A stretch of DNA of 64,000 nucleotides from Lysinibacillus timonensis (GTDB lineage: Bacteria > Bacillota > Bacilli > Bacillales_A > Planococcaceae): the NCBI RefSeq assembly GCF_900291985.1, contig NZ_LT985980.1, positions 2,206,001 through 2,270,000 of the forward strand, in the 5' to 3' direction. Position 1 is the stretch's first letter. The number at the start of each line of letters is the position of its first letter. A program made the position numbers and the translations under genes. Positions 48,697-58,265 of the stretch are shown here, piece after piece. The notes below the pieces were generated by a model, which saw nothing but the letters and a program-made list of their open reading frames with translations, made no database searches and was not told where the DNA came from.

Positions 48697-50358
48697 ATGA
48701 AAAAGTTCCTTTATTTATTTCCATTTCTATTAGTCTTACTAGTTGGCATATATGTATTTATTCAAACTTCAGGATCAGTCAATAGGCGAATCGAGCTTGA
48801 ACATAACGAAGTAGAAAAGTCATATACTCAAAAGGATTTTGTTAAAGAAATCTTCACCTTATCCGAGCAAGGGAGAATTCCTGATGTACCTTATCAAGTA
48901 GGGGTAACTAAAATCGATGAAATTAACAAAGCTTTAGGAAAACCTAAAATAACAGATCAAACAGATCTAGGGCAGTACGCAAGTTATCCAAATGACGTGA
49001 CGGTTGGGTACCAAGATATACTTGTATTTGATTTGAGATCTTACAATAAACAATTACAAGAAATTCGCTTATCAGATATTAAAGAAGTAAAAGGGGAACC
49101 TGATGAAGTTACCTATTATCAGGATGCTACAGTGGATCAAATCATTCTAATTTACGATGTGAATTCAAATTATCAACTAAAATGGATTTTGCCTAAGCCA
49201 ACTGAACAAGAAAAAAACCCGGTCGTTCATCATATTTCTGTCTATACAGTGCCTCCAGTTAGCGCAGAAGTACATACTTTACTACGCAATATGACACTTG
49301 AAGAAAAGATTGGGCAAATGATTTTTGCTGGCGTAGACGGAACAAGTTATGACAAACATGCTGAAAGTTTAATACATCAATATACAATTGGTGGCATTAT
49401 ATTTAATAAATTGAACTTGAGTTCACCCGAACAGACGGTTAATTATATTAATAAGCTGAAAGATGAGAATTCATTAAACCCACTCCCTCTCTTTTTAGGT
49501 GTGGATCAAGAAGGTGGACGTGTTGCAAAATTACCTGGAAACCTCACCTATATTCCTGACAATTTGCAGATTGGTAAGGTAAGCAATCCTGAGTTTTCAT
49601 ATGAAATTGGGAGGACCTTAGCAAAAGAAGTGAATGCTTTTGGCTTTAACATGAATTTTGCACCGATTCTAGATATAAACAGTAACCCACATAACCCTGT
49701 TATTGGGGACCGCTCCTTTGGTAATAATGCACAACTTGTTACCAAGCTTGGCATAGCAACAATGAAGGGAATTCAGTCTGAAAATACTATTGCTGTTGTG
49801 AAACATTTTCCAGGCCATGGAGATACTGCAACTGACTCCCACCTGGAATTACCAACAGTCAATAAAACATTAGAAGAACTTCAGCAGTTAGAACTAATCC
49901 CTTTCAAAGAAGCAATTCATGAAGGTGCAGATGTTGTAATGATTGCACATATTTTATTACCTGAAATTGATGAGAAAAACCCGTCCTCTATGTCTGAAGT
50001 GATCATTTCTGACATTTTGCGTAACCAGCTTCATTTTGAAGGTGTTGTGATGACTGATGATATGACAATGCAGGCTATAACAAATCACTACGATATTGGT
50101 TTAGCTTCGGTACAATCCATACGAGCAGGCAGTGACATTATTATGATTGCGCATAATTATGATAATGTTTCAACTGTAATGAAACATATTAAAGATGCTG
50201 TATCTACTGGAGAAATTTCAGAAGAACGAATAAATGAAAGTGTACTTCGTATTATACAATTAAAACAAAAATATAAGTTAGACGATAGCCTAACAAAACC
50301 TGTTGATATTGACTTGCTGAACAAGGAAATAAACAATGTATTAAATCGATATAAATAA
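48697..50358 (+). CDS. Glycoside hydrolase family 3, NagZ-like, with N-terminal extension
   Basis: A 553-residue protein. A membrane segment or signal is at about 5-24. A 170-residue N-terminal region of unknown fold (with DIKEVKGEPDEVTYYQDAT) precedes the GH3 domain (about 190-550). The GH3 motifs are MTLEEKIGQMIFAGV, FLGVDQEGGRVAKLPG, KHFPGHGDTATDSH and the nucleophile Asp in GVVMTDDMTMQAI. NagZ enzymes remove N-acetylglucosamine from muropeptides during cell-wall recycling. The anchor suggests work outside the membrane, as in Bacillus NagZ. Confidence 0.9.
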   Translation: MKKFLYLFPFLLVLLVGIYVFIQTSGSVNRRIELEHNEVEKSYTQKDFVKEIFTLSEQGRIPDVPYQVGVTKIDEINKALGKPKITDQTDLGQYASYPNDVTVGYQDILVFDLRSYNKQLQEIRLSDIKEVKGEPDEVTYYQDATVDQIILIYDVNSNYQLKWILPKPTEQEKNPVVHHISVYTVPPVSAEVHTLLRNMTLEEKIGQMIFAGVDGTSYDKHAESLIHQYTIGGIIFNKLNLSSPEQTVNYINKLKDENSLNPLPLFLGVDQEGGRVAKLPGNLTYIPDNLQIGKVSNPEFSYEIGRTLAKEVNAFGFNMNFAPILDINSNPHNPVIGDRSFGNNAQLVTKLGIATMKGIQSENTIAVVKHFPGHGDTATDSHLELPTVNKTLEELQQLELIPFKEAIHEGADVVMIAHILLPEIDEKNPSSMSEVIISDILRNQLHFEGVVMTDDMTMQAITNHYDIGLASVQSIRAGSDIIMIAHNYDNVSTVMKHIKDAVSTGEISEERINESVLRIIQLKQKYKLDDSLTKPVDIDLLNKEINNVLNRYK

Positions 50359-50413
50359 ATTTTTGAGGGACAGTTACGATGATGTTGTATATAGTAAAAA
50401 TAGGTGATGGAAA

Positions 50414-51184
50414 ATGAAAACAAAAATGTATATAAATGATGCAGAATTCTTTGCGGGTATTACGTTGAGGGACACAATAGAGCTAGAGCAAAATAATATG
50501 GCACTTCACGTTTGTGAAAATGAGGAAGACATTGTGAGTAATCGGATGAAACTCGCTACACTTCTGAAATGTAATATTGACAACTTTGTTTGCGCAAATC
50601 AAACGCATTGTGCAAATGTTCATAGAGTGACCTCTGCTGATAAAGGCCGTGGGGCAAGGACAGCTCAAACTGCCATTCCAAATACAGATGCACTGTATAC
50701 GTTTGAACCTAATATTCTGCTTGGTACCTTTACGGCCGATTGTGTTCCCATCATTTTTTATCATAAAGAAATGGGACTTGTAGGCGTTATTCATTCAGGC
50801 TGGCAAGGAACCGTTCAAGAGATTGCTTATAAAGTGTTCAAACAATTAGTCGAGTTAGAAGAATGTAACCCTCAAGGCTTTCAAGTAGTTCTCGGCCCTG
50901 CATTGAGCCAGGAAATATTTGAAGTAGATGAAGATGTCTATGTGCGCTTTCGTGATCTAGGATATGCGGATGAGTTTATCTATTATAAAAGTGATACTCA
51001 AAAATATCATATTGATAATCAAAAAACAGTCAAAGCACAATGTGAAATGGCCGGCATTCCTTCAGAGAATATCTTAATTGATACGACATGTACCTTTTTA
51101 AGCGATGAAGGATTTTCTTATAGACAAGATAAAAAAAGTGGTAGGCATTTAAGCTTTATAATGCGAAAGAGTAACGAGGGATAA
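50414..51184 (+). CDS. YfiH/PgeF-type protein (multicopper-oxidase-like laccase domain)
   Basis: A 256-residue protein of the YfiH family (peptidoglycan editing factor, purine nucleoside phosphorylase/laccase-domain). It has FVCANQTHCANVHRV, LLGTFTADCVPIIFY (metal-ligand Cys), VGVIHSGWQGTVQEIA (ligand His) and a C-terminal SYRQDKKSGRHLSF. In E. coli PgeF it removes wrongly incorporated amino acids from lipid II precursors, and other members have adenosine-related activities. It lies 56 bases after the NagZ-like gene, so both may concern cell-wall metabolism. Confidence 0.85.
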   Translation: MKTKMYINDAEFFAGITLRDTIELEQNNMALHVCENEEDIVSNRMKLATLLKCNIDNFVCANQTHCANVHRVTSADKGRGARTAQTAIPNTDALYTFEPNILLGTFTADCVPIIFYHKEMGLVGVIHSGWQGTVQEIAYKVFKQLVELEECNPQGFQVVLGPALSQEIFEVDEDVYVRFRDLGYADEFIYYKSDTQKYHIDNQKTVKAQCEMAGIPSENILIDTTCTFLSDEGFSYRQDKKSGRHLSFIMRKSNEG

Positions 51185-51271
51185 AGACATTCTTTCGAAT
51201 TACAATCATCTCCCTCTGAAGGTAAGATGAATAAGCACTAGAGGATCTTTGTTCAATATAATAGAGTATAC

Positions 51272-51314
51272 AAAAAGTACATCAAAGTAGTTGTTCCACT
51301 TTGATGTACTTTTT
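51272..51314. terminator. Bidirectional terminator
   Basis: AAAAAGTACATCAAAGT with its exact complement, loop AGTTGTTCC. It lies between two convergent genes and serves both strands. Confidence 0.9.
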
Positions 51315-51318
51315 GACT

Positions 51319-51990
51319 TTATAGCTCGTGAACACGGATTCCTTTATCCGTTAAAAGGTTTATGTAATATGGATCCTTCCCTATTGCATATAGTGAATCA
51401 CAAAATGTTGTAAGTTCATTCATATCATGTGAAGTGTAGAGAATAATCTTCCCTTGTTCTTTAGCTAGTTTCACTAAGTACTTCCCAATTTCATTTTTCG
51501 ATTTCATATCTATTCCAACAGTCGGTTCATCTAAAAGAATTAACTTAGGGTCATGCAAGAGACTGATTGCAATATTTAGCTTCCTTTTCATACCACCCGA
51601 TAAGGATTTAACACTTTCTTTCCATTGTGTAAGCTGCATATCTAAACAAAGCTTACGACATTCCTCTTTCGTTCTTTTTTTCCAGGAGAGCTTCTCAAAA
51701 AACAGCATATTTTGCTCGACCGTAAACTCTTCCCAAATGGATAGTTCTTGTGGTACATAACCTATCATTTTTCGAATAGCATCTGTATGTGTTCCATAAA
51801 TGTAATCTCCTAATTGAATATGTCCACTAGATGGCTTCACAATAGTTGCCAATATATTTAATAATGTTGATTTACCAGCTCCATTTTCACCTACTAAACC
51901 AACTACTTCGCCGCTATTTAGTTGAAAGGAGACTTGATCTAAAATTTGTTTATTTCCATAGCTTTTTTCTAGTGCTTCTACTTTAAGCAT
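51319..51990 (-). CDS. ABC transporter ATPase
   Basis: A 223-residue ATPase of the exporter type. It has Walker A GENGAGKST (about 36-44), Q-loop YVPQELSIW, signature LSGGMKRKLNIAISLL, Walker B LILLDEPTVGIDMK and switch His in LYTSHDMNE. It resembles drug/lantibiotic/Na-type ABC-2 exporter ATPases. It overlaps the permease gene by 8 bases and is last in a four-gene operon. The exported substrate is unknown. Confidence 0.92.
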   Translation of the reverse strand: MLKVEALEKSYGNKQILDQVSFQLNSGEVVGLVGENGAGKSTLLNILATIVKPSSGHIQLGDYIYGTHTDAIRKMIGYVPQELSIWEEFTVEQNMLFFEKLSWKKRTKEECRKLCLDMQLTQWKESVKSLSGGMKRKLNIAISLLHDPKLILLDEPTVGIDMKSKNEIGKYLVKLAKEQGKIILYTSHDMNELTTFCDSLYAIGKDPYYINLLTDKGIRVHEL

Positions 51991-53116
51991 TTACCTTGTC
52001 TCCTTTCCATGTCCAAATACAAAGCAACACGATAAGAATGCAAAACCATTCAATCGCAATTTGCTCATGCAATAGACGATTTACTGGACTAATGTATTGA
52101 ACCCAATGCCATCCTTCAATCATTCCATCAATCGGGATAAGAGCTCCACCTAATACAAATAGCAAGAGAGTTAACCCTATTGAACTTACATAATACATAA
52201 ATAATTGTTTAAATAACTGAATAAATAGGAATACAATTAAATTAATAACAATTCTAAAGAAGATTAAAGATAAATATATTGATGCAGAGATTTTTGCATC
52301 TAAAAAATGATGGAATATAAGTAATGTAATTGAGTCTAATATCAATAAAACAAATGTATAAATTAGAAGATTGGCAAAAGCATATTTTTTTAAGGATATT
52401 TTGGTGTATTGCCATCGAATACGCACTTCCTCCCTGTTTTCCTTTATTAACCAATCAAAGAGGAAAAAAGTTGAGATTACACTAAACAGTGACCACACTG
52501 CCCATACATTAAAGAAGGGAACCACTTCATCTTCTATAGATTCCATTGTCCCATGATAGGAAAAACTAGTTTGGAGCAATTGTTGAGAAGTTTGTTTTTC
52601 TATACTTGTTTGAACAATCTCATTCCAATTCCATGCTTCTTTTATTTCATACTCCTCATAAAGGTCCTTTACTTCATAAGCTGCCTTCGAGCGTGATACA
52701 TCATCCTGCACAAAGGATGTTATTAATTCTAAAACAGGAAAATAAGCGTAAGAACGATTAGAGGAATACGCCTCAAAGAGTCGATCTCTTTCTCCTTCTC
52801 TTATCATTTTTTCATAGTCAGTTGCAATGACAAAAACACTATCTAAGTTATGCTTTTCCAATTCATTGATTGCAATTCCGTAATCCAAAAACTGAACATC
52901 CAAATAGGATATATTTATTATATTGTTTACTAATTGTCTTGTAAGCTCGGACTCCTCTTCAACTACTATTGCAATTGGTATTTTTGTATCCTCTCCCCAA
53001 ATACCAATGAGTTTAATCGTTAACAACGTTAATAGAATTGGAGAAAATAACCAAAATATAGTTCCTTTCCATTCCGTGCTGATTCTTAAGAATCTCGTAA
53101 AGAGCAAGCCCCTCAA
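51983..53116 (-). CDS. ABC-2 type permease (second of two)
   Basis: A 377-residue membrane protein with an N-terminal helix (residues 20-40). A long extracytoplasmic part of about 150 residues follows, then five or six helices in the C-terminal half. This is the ABC-2 permease layout. The start is the TTG at 53116, which overlaps the stop of the preceding gene (TTGA) and has GAGGTGG at correct spacing. The GTG nine bases earlier sits on that site. The partner permease is directly upstream. Confidence 0.85.
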   Translation of the reverse strand: MRGLLFTRFLRISTEWKGTIFWLFSPILLTLLTIKLIGIWGEDTKIPIAIVVEEESELTRQLVNNIINISYLDVQFLDYGIAINELEKHNLDSVFVIATDYEKMIREGERDRLFEAYSSNRSYAYFPVLELITSFVQDDVSRSKAAYEVKDLYEEYEIKEAWNWNEIVQTSIEKQTSQQLLQTSFSYHGTMESIEDEVVPFFNVWAVWSLFSVISTFFLFDWLIKENREEVRIRWQYTKISLKKYAFANLLIYTFVLLILDSITLLIFHHFLDAKISASIYLSLIFFRIVINLIVFLFIQLFKQLFMYYVSSIGLTLLLFVLGGALIPIDGMIEGWHWVQYISPVNRLLHEQIAIEWFCILIVLLCIWTWKGDKVNA

Positions 53117-54339
53117 TTGATCCACCTCTTTTTAACAACGGTTGAGCCCCACGATACAAGAATGCCAATTAACGCTGTGAGATATAAACTATTATATTCA
53201 GCGTAGTTTCGTTCTTCGAGTGTAATATCAACCATCCAATTAAACGTTTCATTTGAATAAATGAAAGGTAAAAAGTTCTGTAGAGATACAGGTAAATAAA
53301 TGGAAGGAATTATTGAACCACTTAACAAGACCGTTAAAAATAAGCAGAACATTTGCAAGATGAGTACAGTCTTCGACGATTTAAACCATATATCAATTAG
53401 CGCAAAACTAAGTAATAATATAATTCCATATAGAGCAGCGTATTGAAGAAGTCTTAAATAATCAATCAAATAGAGCTCTAGGTTCATTATTATAACAATC
53501 GTATAAAACAATATTATGGCAAATATCAAACTGCTTATAAATGAAACAATTATTTTTGAACATACATTCTGCCATTTTGACACTCCAAGTAATGTTAACC
53601 TTATATCCATCGCAGAGGTTTCTTCTTTTCTTAAAAGCACGTAGAAACCCAATAGCCATATGGAAAATGCTACAAACCAACCTGATAATGTAAAGAAATG
53701 GGTCGGAGAGGATGTCATAATATTAGTAACCTTCTCTTCTGTTACTAACTTCCCTTTCCCTAGAGTAAAAAGCGTGAATTCCAGGAATTGGTCGTATCTA
53801 TACTGGTGGTATTCAGTTTCTGCCATATTTGTTTTTCTTGCATAATCATATACGGTTAAAATATTGGCTTGCGCGGATTCTATGTATCTTGTAAAACTAT
53901 CAATAATTTCTTTTGCAATAAAACTTTCTGACTGCTGTTTTGAATTCCCTACAATTGGGATTGTGAGAGATTCCCCTTGGTACATCTTCCCTGTGAAATC
54001 TTTTGGAATAACAATATAAGCAGAAATGACATTATCCTCAATGTAGTCTATTGCATCTTCTTTCTCCAACAGTAATAATTCAATATTTCCGTCTTGTTCG
54101 AAGCTTGTTTGCAAGAACCCTCGAATCATTTTTGTTTCTTGCGTATCATCTTCATCTACTAAAGCAATTTGAATGGATGATGAATCTAATCTAGAATTTA
54201 GTAAGGAAATCATCATTAATGCAATAATAGAGATAAACACTATTGGAAATATAAAAAGCAGAAGAAGTGATTTCCACTTCTTCTGTAGATGTTTCTGGTA
54301 TTGATTGATAAAGAATACAATCTTTTTTAAATTTATCAA
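53113..54339 (-). CDS. ABC-2 type permease (first of two)
   Basis: A 408-residue membrane protein of the same general layout as its neighbour: one N-terminal helix near 25-45, a large external domain (about 50-215), and about five helices to the end. It begins with TTG after GGGTGAACA. It stands 19 bases downstream of the DUF6583-type gene. Two unequal permeases sharing one ATPase suggests a heterodimeric exporter. Confidence 0.85.
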   Translation of the reverse strand: MINLKKIVFFINQYQKHLQKKWKSLLLLFIFPIVFISIIALMMISLLNSRLDSSSIQIALVDEDDTQETKMIRGFLQTSFEQDGNIELLLLEKEDAIDYIEDNVISAYIVIPKDFTGKMYQGESLTIPIVGNSKQQSESFIAKEIIDSFTRYIESAQANILTVYDYARKTNMAETEYHQYRYDQFLEFTLFTLGKGKLVTEEKVTNIMTSSPTHFFTLSGWFVAFSIWLLGFYVLLRKEETSAMDIRLTLLGVSKWQNVCSKIIVSFISSLIFAIILFYTIVIIMNLELYLIDYLRLLQYAALYGIILLLSFALIDIWFKSSKTVLILQMFCLFLTVLLSGSIIPSIYLPVSLQNFLPFIYSNETFNWMVDITLEERNYAEYNSLYLTALIGILVSWGSTVVKKRWIN

Positions 54340-54358
54340 GGTGTGTTCACCCGTTCGT

Positions 54359-56035
54359 TTAATAAATTCCTAATTCAAAGACTAAGTTCATGAACCATTC
54401 TTGTGCGTCAACAATAAATTCTTCTTCCATATAACGATTAATTTCGTCTGAACTCATTGCTCCTAAGTCTACGATATTATCCGATGGTATATCTACACTT
54501 TTTATAAATGTGCCTGTTTCATCCATTGTTAACTCAAAATCAAAGTCATATGTCCAGAATCCAAAGTGATGTTCAGCATTCATCTTATCTGCTTCATAAG
54601 AAGACTCACCGTTCCAGTTGAATTCAAATCCAACTTCGTCATACTCTTCAATACTTAAAGTTCGGTCAAATGTACGTTCCCCGCCGTTTACTTCTTCGCT
54701 GCCTTCATAAATTAATCCATTACCGTAATCATCATTCATTGTGATATAGTCTTTAATTTTACCATTTTCATATGAAAGCTCACCTTGGAAGTATAGATAT
54801 TCTTCATAGCCATTATCGAATTTATAGTCCCACTCCTGAGTGTTTTCAGTAAATAGACGCGTTCCTTCCATGATGAAGTCACCAATTTCTAATTCACTTT
54901 GAACTATTACATCCGAGTTTATCCATACTGAGTATTTAATGCCATTTGGTATATCTGTATTTTCAAGTTCTTCAATCATAGTATTAAGAACTTCATCCAT
55001 ATCGAAATCATAGTCTTCTTCTAATGTACCAACTGCACCTGTAGCATTTTCTAATGTTTCAATAACAATATCTTTGAATTTAGAGTCATTTTTCGCCTTA
55101 TTAAATACATTTAGTGTGATCTCTTTAAGCTGTTCTCCACTCAAGTCCATTGAAATTTTGGTTGCCTTTAATGTTTCACCGAATACCTCTATTTCCTCTT
55201 CAGATTCAGTGAAGGCTTCAGCAGGAATTGAGTTGTAAAGGTGTAATAAATATTCCTTTTGTAAATATTTCATGTTTTCTTCAGATAGGAAACTGTTTTT
55301 ACCCATCCAGTCTGAAAGTCCTAACTTTTCCGAACCTTCATATAAAGGGTCAACTGTTTTCATAAAGTTCCCAAAATCTTCATCCTTCACTTGCAATATG
55401 TCGTCAGTGAATGGGAAACCAAACATTAACTTTTCAGTAGTTATATAACCCGATAAAGGATCGATTGTAACGCCTTGAATTTCCGCACCTAATGATGCTT
55501 TCATAACTTGTTTATTAGGATCCATTTGGATATCAAGTGATAGTAAAGAGTTACTAATAACTTCTGCAGCCATCATTTCTTCGTAACTATAGAAATCTCC
55601 ATCAACTGATGCCCCAATGTCATATGTATATTCAGAAGGTGTTGTTTCTGCTTTTTTCGCCCATTCTAGTTCTGGCTGGTAACGAGTTTCGAAGACTTCT
55701 TTCATTTGTCCCCAAGAATTTAATTCCGCCATTAATAATTTATCTTTTGGTGATTTAGACATATTAAAGTAAGCAAATGCACCACCAGCAGCTAATAATA
55801 AAACAAATGCAATTGAAACAATTGACACTGCCAATTTTTTTGATTTTAGTTTTTGTGGTTTTATATTTTGGTCTCCAAATTGCGCTTGATTCGGATTCCC
55901 ATATGGATTTTGACTACCATATTGAGTCTGGTTCTGGTTCGAATCTACGTATTGATTTTGGTTTGAGTTCTCACTCGGGTTTGGATGTTGATTTGGGTTT
56001 TCATTTTGACTAGGATTTTGATTATCCTCATTCAT
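54359..56035 (-). CDS. DUF6583-like membrane-anchored protein
   Basis: A 558-residue protein. Its first 60 residues form a cytoplasmic head rich in Asn, Gln and Pro (repeats like NPNQ and NQNQ). One transmembrane helix follows, near 68-92 (SIVSIAFVLLLAAGGAFAYF), and then a large external domain of about 460 residues rich in Asp and Glu. The external part has beta-strand-like stretches (DYITMNDDYGNGLIYEGSEE) and a conserved YDIGASVDGDFYSYEE. I recognise it as DUF6583-like. It is the first gene of the operon with the two ABC permeases and the ATPase. The function is unknown; a substrate-capturing or regulatory role is an inference. Confidence 0.7.
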   Translation of the reverse strand: MNEDNQNPSQNENPNQHPNPSENSNQNQYVDSNQNQTQYGSQNPYGNPNQAQFGDQNIKPQKLKSKKLAVSIVSIAFVLLLAAGGAFAYFNMSKSPKDKLLMAELNSWGQMKEVFETRYQPELEWAKKAETTPSEYTYDIGASVDGDFYSYEEMMAAEVISNSLLSLDIQMDPNKQVMKASLGAEIQGVTIDPLSGYITTEKLMFGFPFTDDILQVKDEDFGNFMKTVDPLYEGSEKLGLSDWMGKNSFLSEENMKYLQKEYLLHLYNSIPAEAFTESEEEIEVFGETLKATKISMDLSGEQLKEITLNVFNKAKNDSKFKDIVIETLENATGAVGTLEEDYDFDMDEVLNTMIEELENTDIPNGIKYSVWINSDVIVQSELEIGDFIMEGTRLFTENTQEWDYKFDNGYEEYLYFQGELSYENGKIKDYITMNDDYGNGLIYEGSEEVNGGERTFDRTLSIEEYDEVGFEFNWNGESSYEADKMNAEHHFGFWTYDFDFELTMDETGTFIKSVDIPSDNIVDLGAMSSDEINRYMEEEFIVDAQEWFMNLVFELGIY

Positions 56036-56513
56036 TTGAAATCCTCCTTTTTCTTTTTATTATTTGCTCTACAACTATCTTAAACTAGCAATTCCCTTTT
56101 ATTATTATATAGCTAATACCAAATGAGTGGAATAAGAGCTAAATAATGGTAGGTTACATGCCCACAGAAGAGTTTAATATATTACGGCACAATATGGAAT
56201 AGGGAATAATTAGTAAAATAGAATAAGGTCCTTTTCTCCCCTTTTCAATTTTCTAGTTATATTCCCTACATATATTAAAGTGTTAAACATAAGTTAGAGG
56301 ATGTTGTGTACCAACATTTACTTGGAGAGACATTAAAAATTTCCATTTCAACGCCCCCATTTTATATATATGTATGCTAATTAAGCTCTCGACTCCGCTT
56401 TTTTGTTTATGTTGACTTAATTATGTCATATTTTGTCTCCTGTTGAATATAATACCTCGTGCTTATCAATAAATAACCAATAATAAAATCTCATTATTGG
56501 GGAATGGAGACTT
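56036..56513. other. Gene-free divergent region
   Basis: A 478-base AT-rich region between two divergently oriented genes. It should hold both promoters. I see a TATAAT near 56449 that could serve the lipoprotein, but no convincing -35 with it. No inverted repeat or coding frame with a ribosome site was found. Confidence 0.5.
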
Positions 56514-57161
56514 ATGAAAAAAATAATCCTTTACCTATCAGTTCTTTGTTTTGCATTGTTTTTAGTGGCTTGTAATAACACTCCACCTGCTCAATCCGAA
56601 AATAATACGGATCAGGAAGAAACTAACAATGAAGACGATGTAAAAGAAAATGAAGACTCCAAAGAGGAAGTTGAGCCAACAAAAGAAGAGGAAGGATTAC
56701 CTTCCAAAGATGAAGAGGAAGAACAAGTGAAAACGAATGCAGGTGAAGACGAATTAGCCGCAGCATTTGAATCTTATTTAAATGATGTTATTTTACTAGC
56801 ACCAGAAGAAACAAGAATTATTGAAGTATATGGAAGTGTATCGGGAGAAAATTACCAAAATGATGCTATTATGTATGATGCATTAGTGAACGATGTTGTA
56901 CCATCATATACTGAATTTGTAAGTACTTTAGAAGAAATTGTTCCAAATAATCAAGAAGTACGTGATCTCCATGATATTTATATAGAAGCAGCAACCATTC
57001 AGCTCGGCGCCTTCACTGTTATGATTTCCGCTTTAGAAGATCAAGACTATGAATTAGTTGACTTAGCAAACCAAGGTCTAGAGGAAGCAAGTGCATTAAT
57101 TACTACATGGCAAACAGAAGTACAAAACCTTTCATCTCAAACTGGTGTAAGTCTCCAATAA
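56514..57161 (+). CDS. Lipoprotein, unknown function
   Basis: A 215-residue protein with a lipoprotein signal: LVAC lipobox, lipidated Cys20. A 60-residue very acidic linker (Asn/Glu/Asp/Lys, EEVEPTKEEEGLP) leads to a helical domain of about 130 residues (AAAFESYLNDVILLAPEETR, ALVNDVVPSYTEFVSTLEE, LEEASALITTWQTEV). The linker probably spans the cell wall. I do not recognise the helical domain. GGAG precedes the ATG. Confidence 0.75.
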   Translation: MKKIILYLSVLCFALFLVACNNTPPAQSENNTDQEETNNEDDVKENEDSKEEVEPTKEEEGLPSKDEEEEQVKTNAGEDELAAAFESYLNDVILLAPEETRIIEVYGSVSGENYQNDAIMYDALVNDVVPSYTEFVSTLEEIVPNNQEVRDLHDIYIEAATIQLGAFTVMISALEDQDYELVDLANQGLEEASALITTWQTEVQNLSSQTGVSLQ

Positions 57162-57275
57162 TTAAATTACAGTTAGCAGATTTCTTTTAAGGAGATCTGC
57201 TTTTTCACTTTTCCAGTGATAAAAAGTAAAGCAAAAGCCATATTAAATATGAATTCATTTGAAAGGAGATTAATG

Positions 57276-57446
57276 ATGGGTAGAGACGATAGTAAAAGAC
57301 AGGGCAATAACACAGGATCATTACCTCAAACACCGAAAAACTTAAAGATCTCTCCTAATAAAGTGCATGAAGAATTCTCGCAAGAGTTGGATGAGCTTGA
57401 GCAATTAGTAAAAAAGACAAAAAAGAATTCAAATCAAAATCGATAG
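57276..57446 (+). CDS. YfhD-like small protein
   Basis: A 56-residue hydrophilic protein starting MGRDDSKRQG, with SLPQTPKNLKISP in the middle and VHEEFSQELDELEQLVKKT near the end. That order is the one I associate with the YfhD family of spore-formers. Two ATG codons are adjacent (57273 and 57276), and AAAGGAG precedes them; an upstream extension in the frame is not supported. It probably forms an operon with the SspH-like gene 12 bases downstream. Confidence 0.65.
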   Translation: MGRDDSKRQGNNTGSLPQTPKNLKISPNKVHEEFSQELDELEQLVKKTKKNSNQNR

Positions 57447-57458
57447 GAGGGCCAAGCT

Positions 57459-57650
57459 TTGGACTATCAACGAGTGCAAGAAATTGTTTCTTCTCCAAAA
57501 GAATATGAAGTAAGTTATAATGGTGTTTCCGTTTGGATTGATAAAGTTCATGAAGATGGAAAAACAGCTACAGTTCATTTACGTCGAGCACATGAAGAAA
57601 GATCTGAAGTTGATATTTCTGAACTTAAAGAAGAGTACTTAGTTCAATAA
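57459..57650 (+). CDS. Small acid-soluble spore protein, SspH-like
   Basis: A 63-residue protein with a TTG start and AGGAGGG upstream. It starts MDYQRVQEIVSSPKEYEVSY and continues YNGVSVWIDKVHEDGKTATVHL. This follows the H-type minor SASP pattern (MxxxRAKEIxxSPxxxxVxYxGxPVxI). Such proteins are made in the forespore under sigma-F/G control in Bacillus. It lacks a GPR-type cleavage site, which is normal for this class. Confidence 0.8.
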   Translation: MDYQRVQEIVSSPKEYEVSYNGVSVWIDKVHEDGKTATVHLRRAHEERSEVDISELKEEYLVQ

Positions 57651-57659
57651 AACGATAAG

Positions 57660-57680
57660 CCCACGGGAGATACCCGTGGG
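57660..57680 (+). terminator. Terminator after the SspH-like gene
   Basis: A CCCACGGG...CCCGTGGG stem with a short loop, followed by TTTAGTATTTT. Confidence 0.8.
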
Positions 57681-57855
57681 TTTAGTATTTTAGTGAACTA
57701 AAAATGGAAATACATCTTCTCAATTTGCATATAATGAATAGTCAACAGCAACTAATTACATACAACATTCCCCAAATTACCAACTTATGGATTACTTTTT
57801 ACTATTATTGTAAATACTGGACATAGAATTAATATAACTTCCAAAGGATGGTAAT

Positions 57856-58179
57856 GTGGAAAACAAAGGAATTATTTTGATATTTGGATTTGTTCTGGCA
57901 TTTTTGAACGTATTTGATGGATTTGCAACGATTTATGGTCACCTTCATAACTTTATCGAAGAATTAAATCCTGTCATGGATTCCATGCTAAAAACAAGCC
58001 CTGAACTTTTTTTACTTTCTAAATGTTTATTATCTTTATTTATTGTCGTAATCTCATACTTAGTCTATAAAAAAAGCAAAGCCAATTTCCAAAAGCAATT
58101 TTTATTCTCTTTAGTTGGTGTAAGTGTGATGTATACAGGCATTTTCTTTTTGCATATTTTTTGGTTATCTATGATTTAG
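57856..58179 (+). CDS. DUF5658 family membrane protein
   Basis: A 107-residue protein with three hydrophobic segments (about 5-25, 52-69, 82-103). It has the DUF5658-type start, FLNVFDGFATIYGHL, and LNPVMDSMLKTSPELFLLSK. The function is unknown. GTG start with AAAGGATGG upstream. It stands alone. Confidence 0.72.
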   Translation: MENKGIILIFGFVLAFLNVFDGFATIYGHLHNFIEELNPVMDSMLKTSPELFLLSKCLLSLFIVVISYLVYKKSKANFQKQFLFSLVGVSVMYTGIFFLHIFWLSMI

Positions 58180-58265
58180 GCAAGAAAGAGGGACTAATGA
58201 TTTAGCCCCTCCAAAATCTCAATGTTTCCTTGGCAAGCTGCCTACTTTATTTTGACTTTATATTA

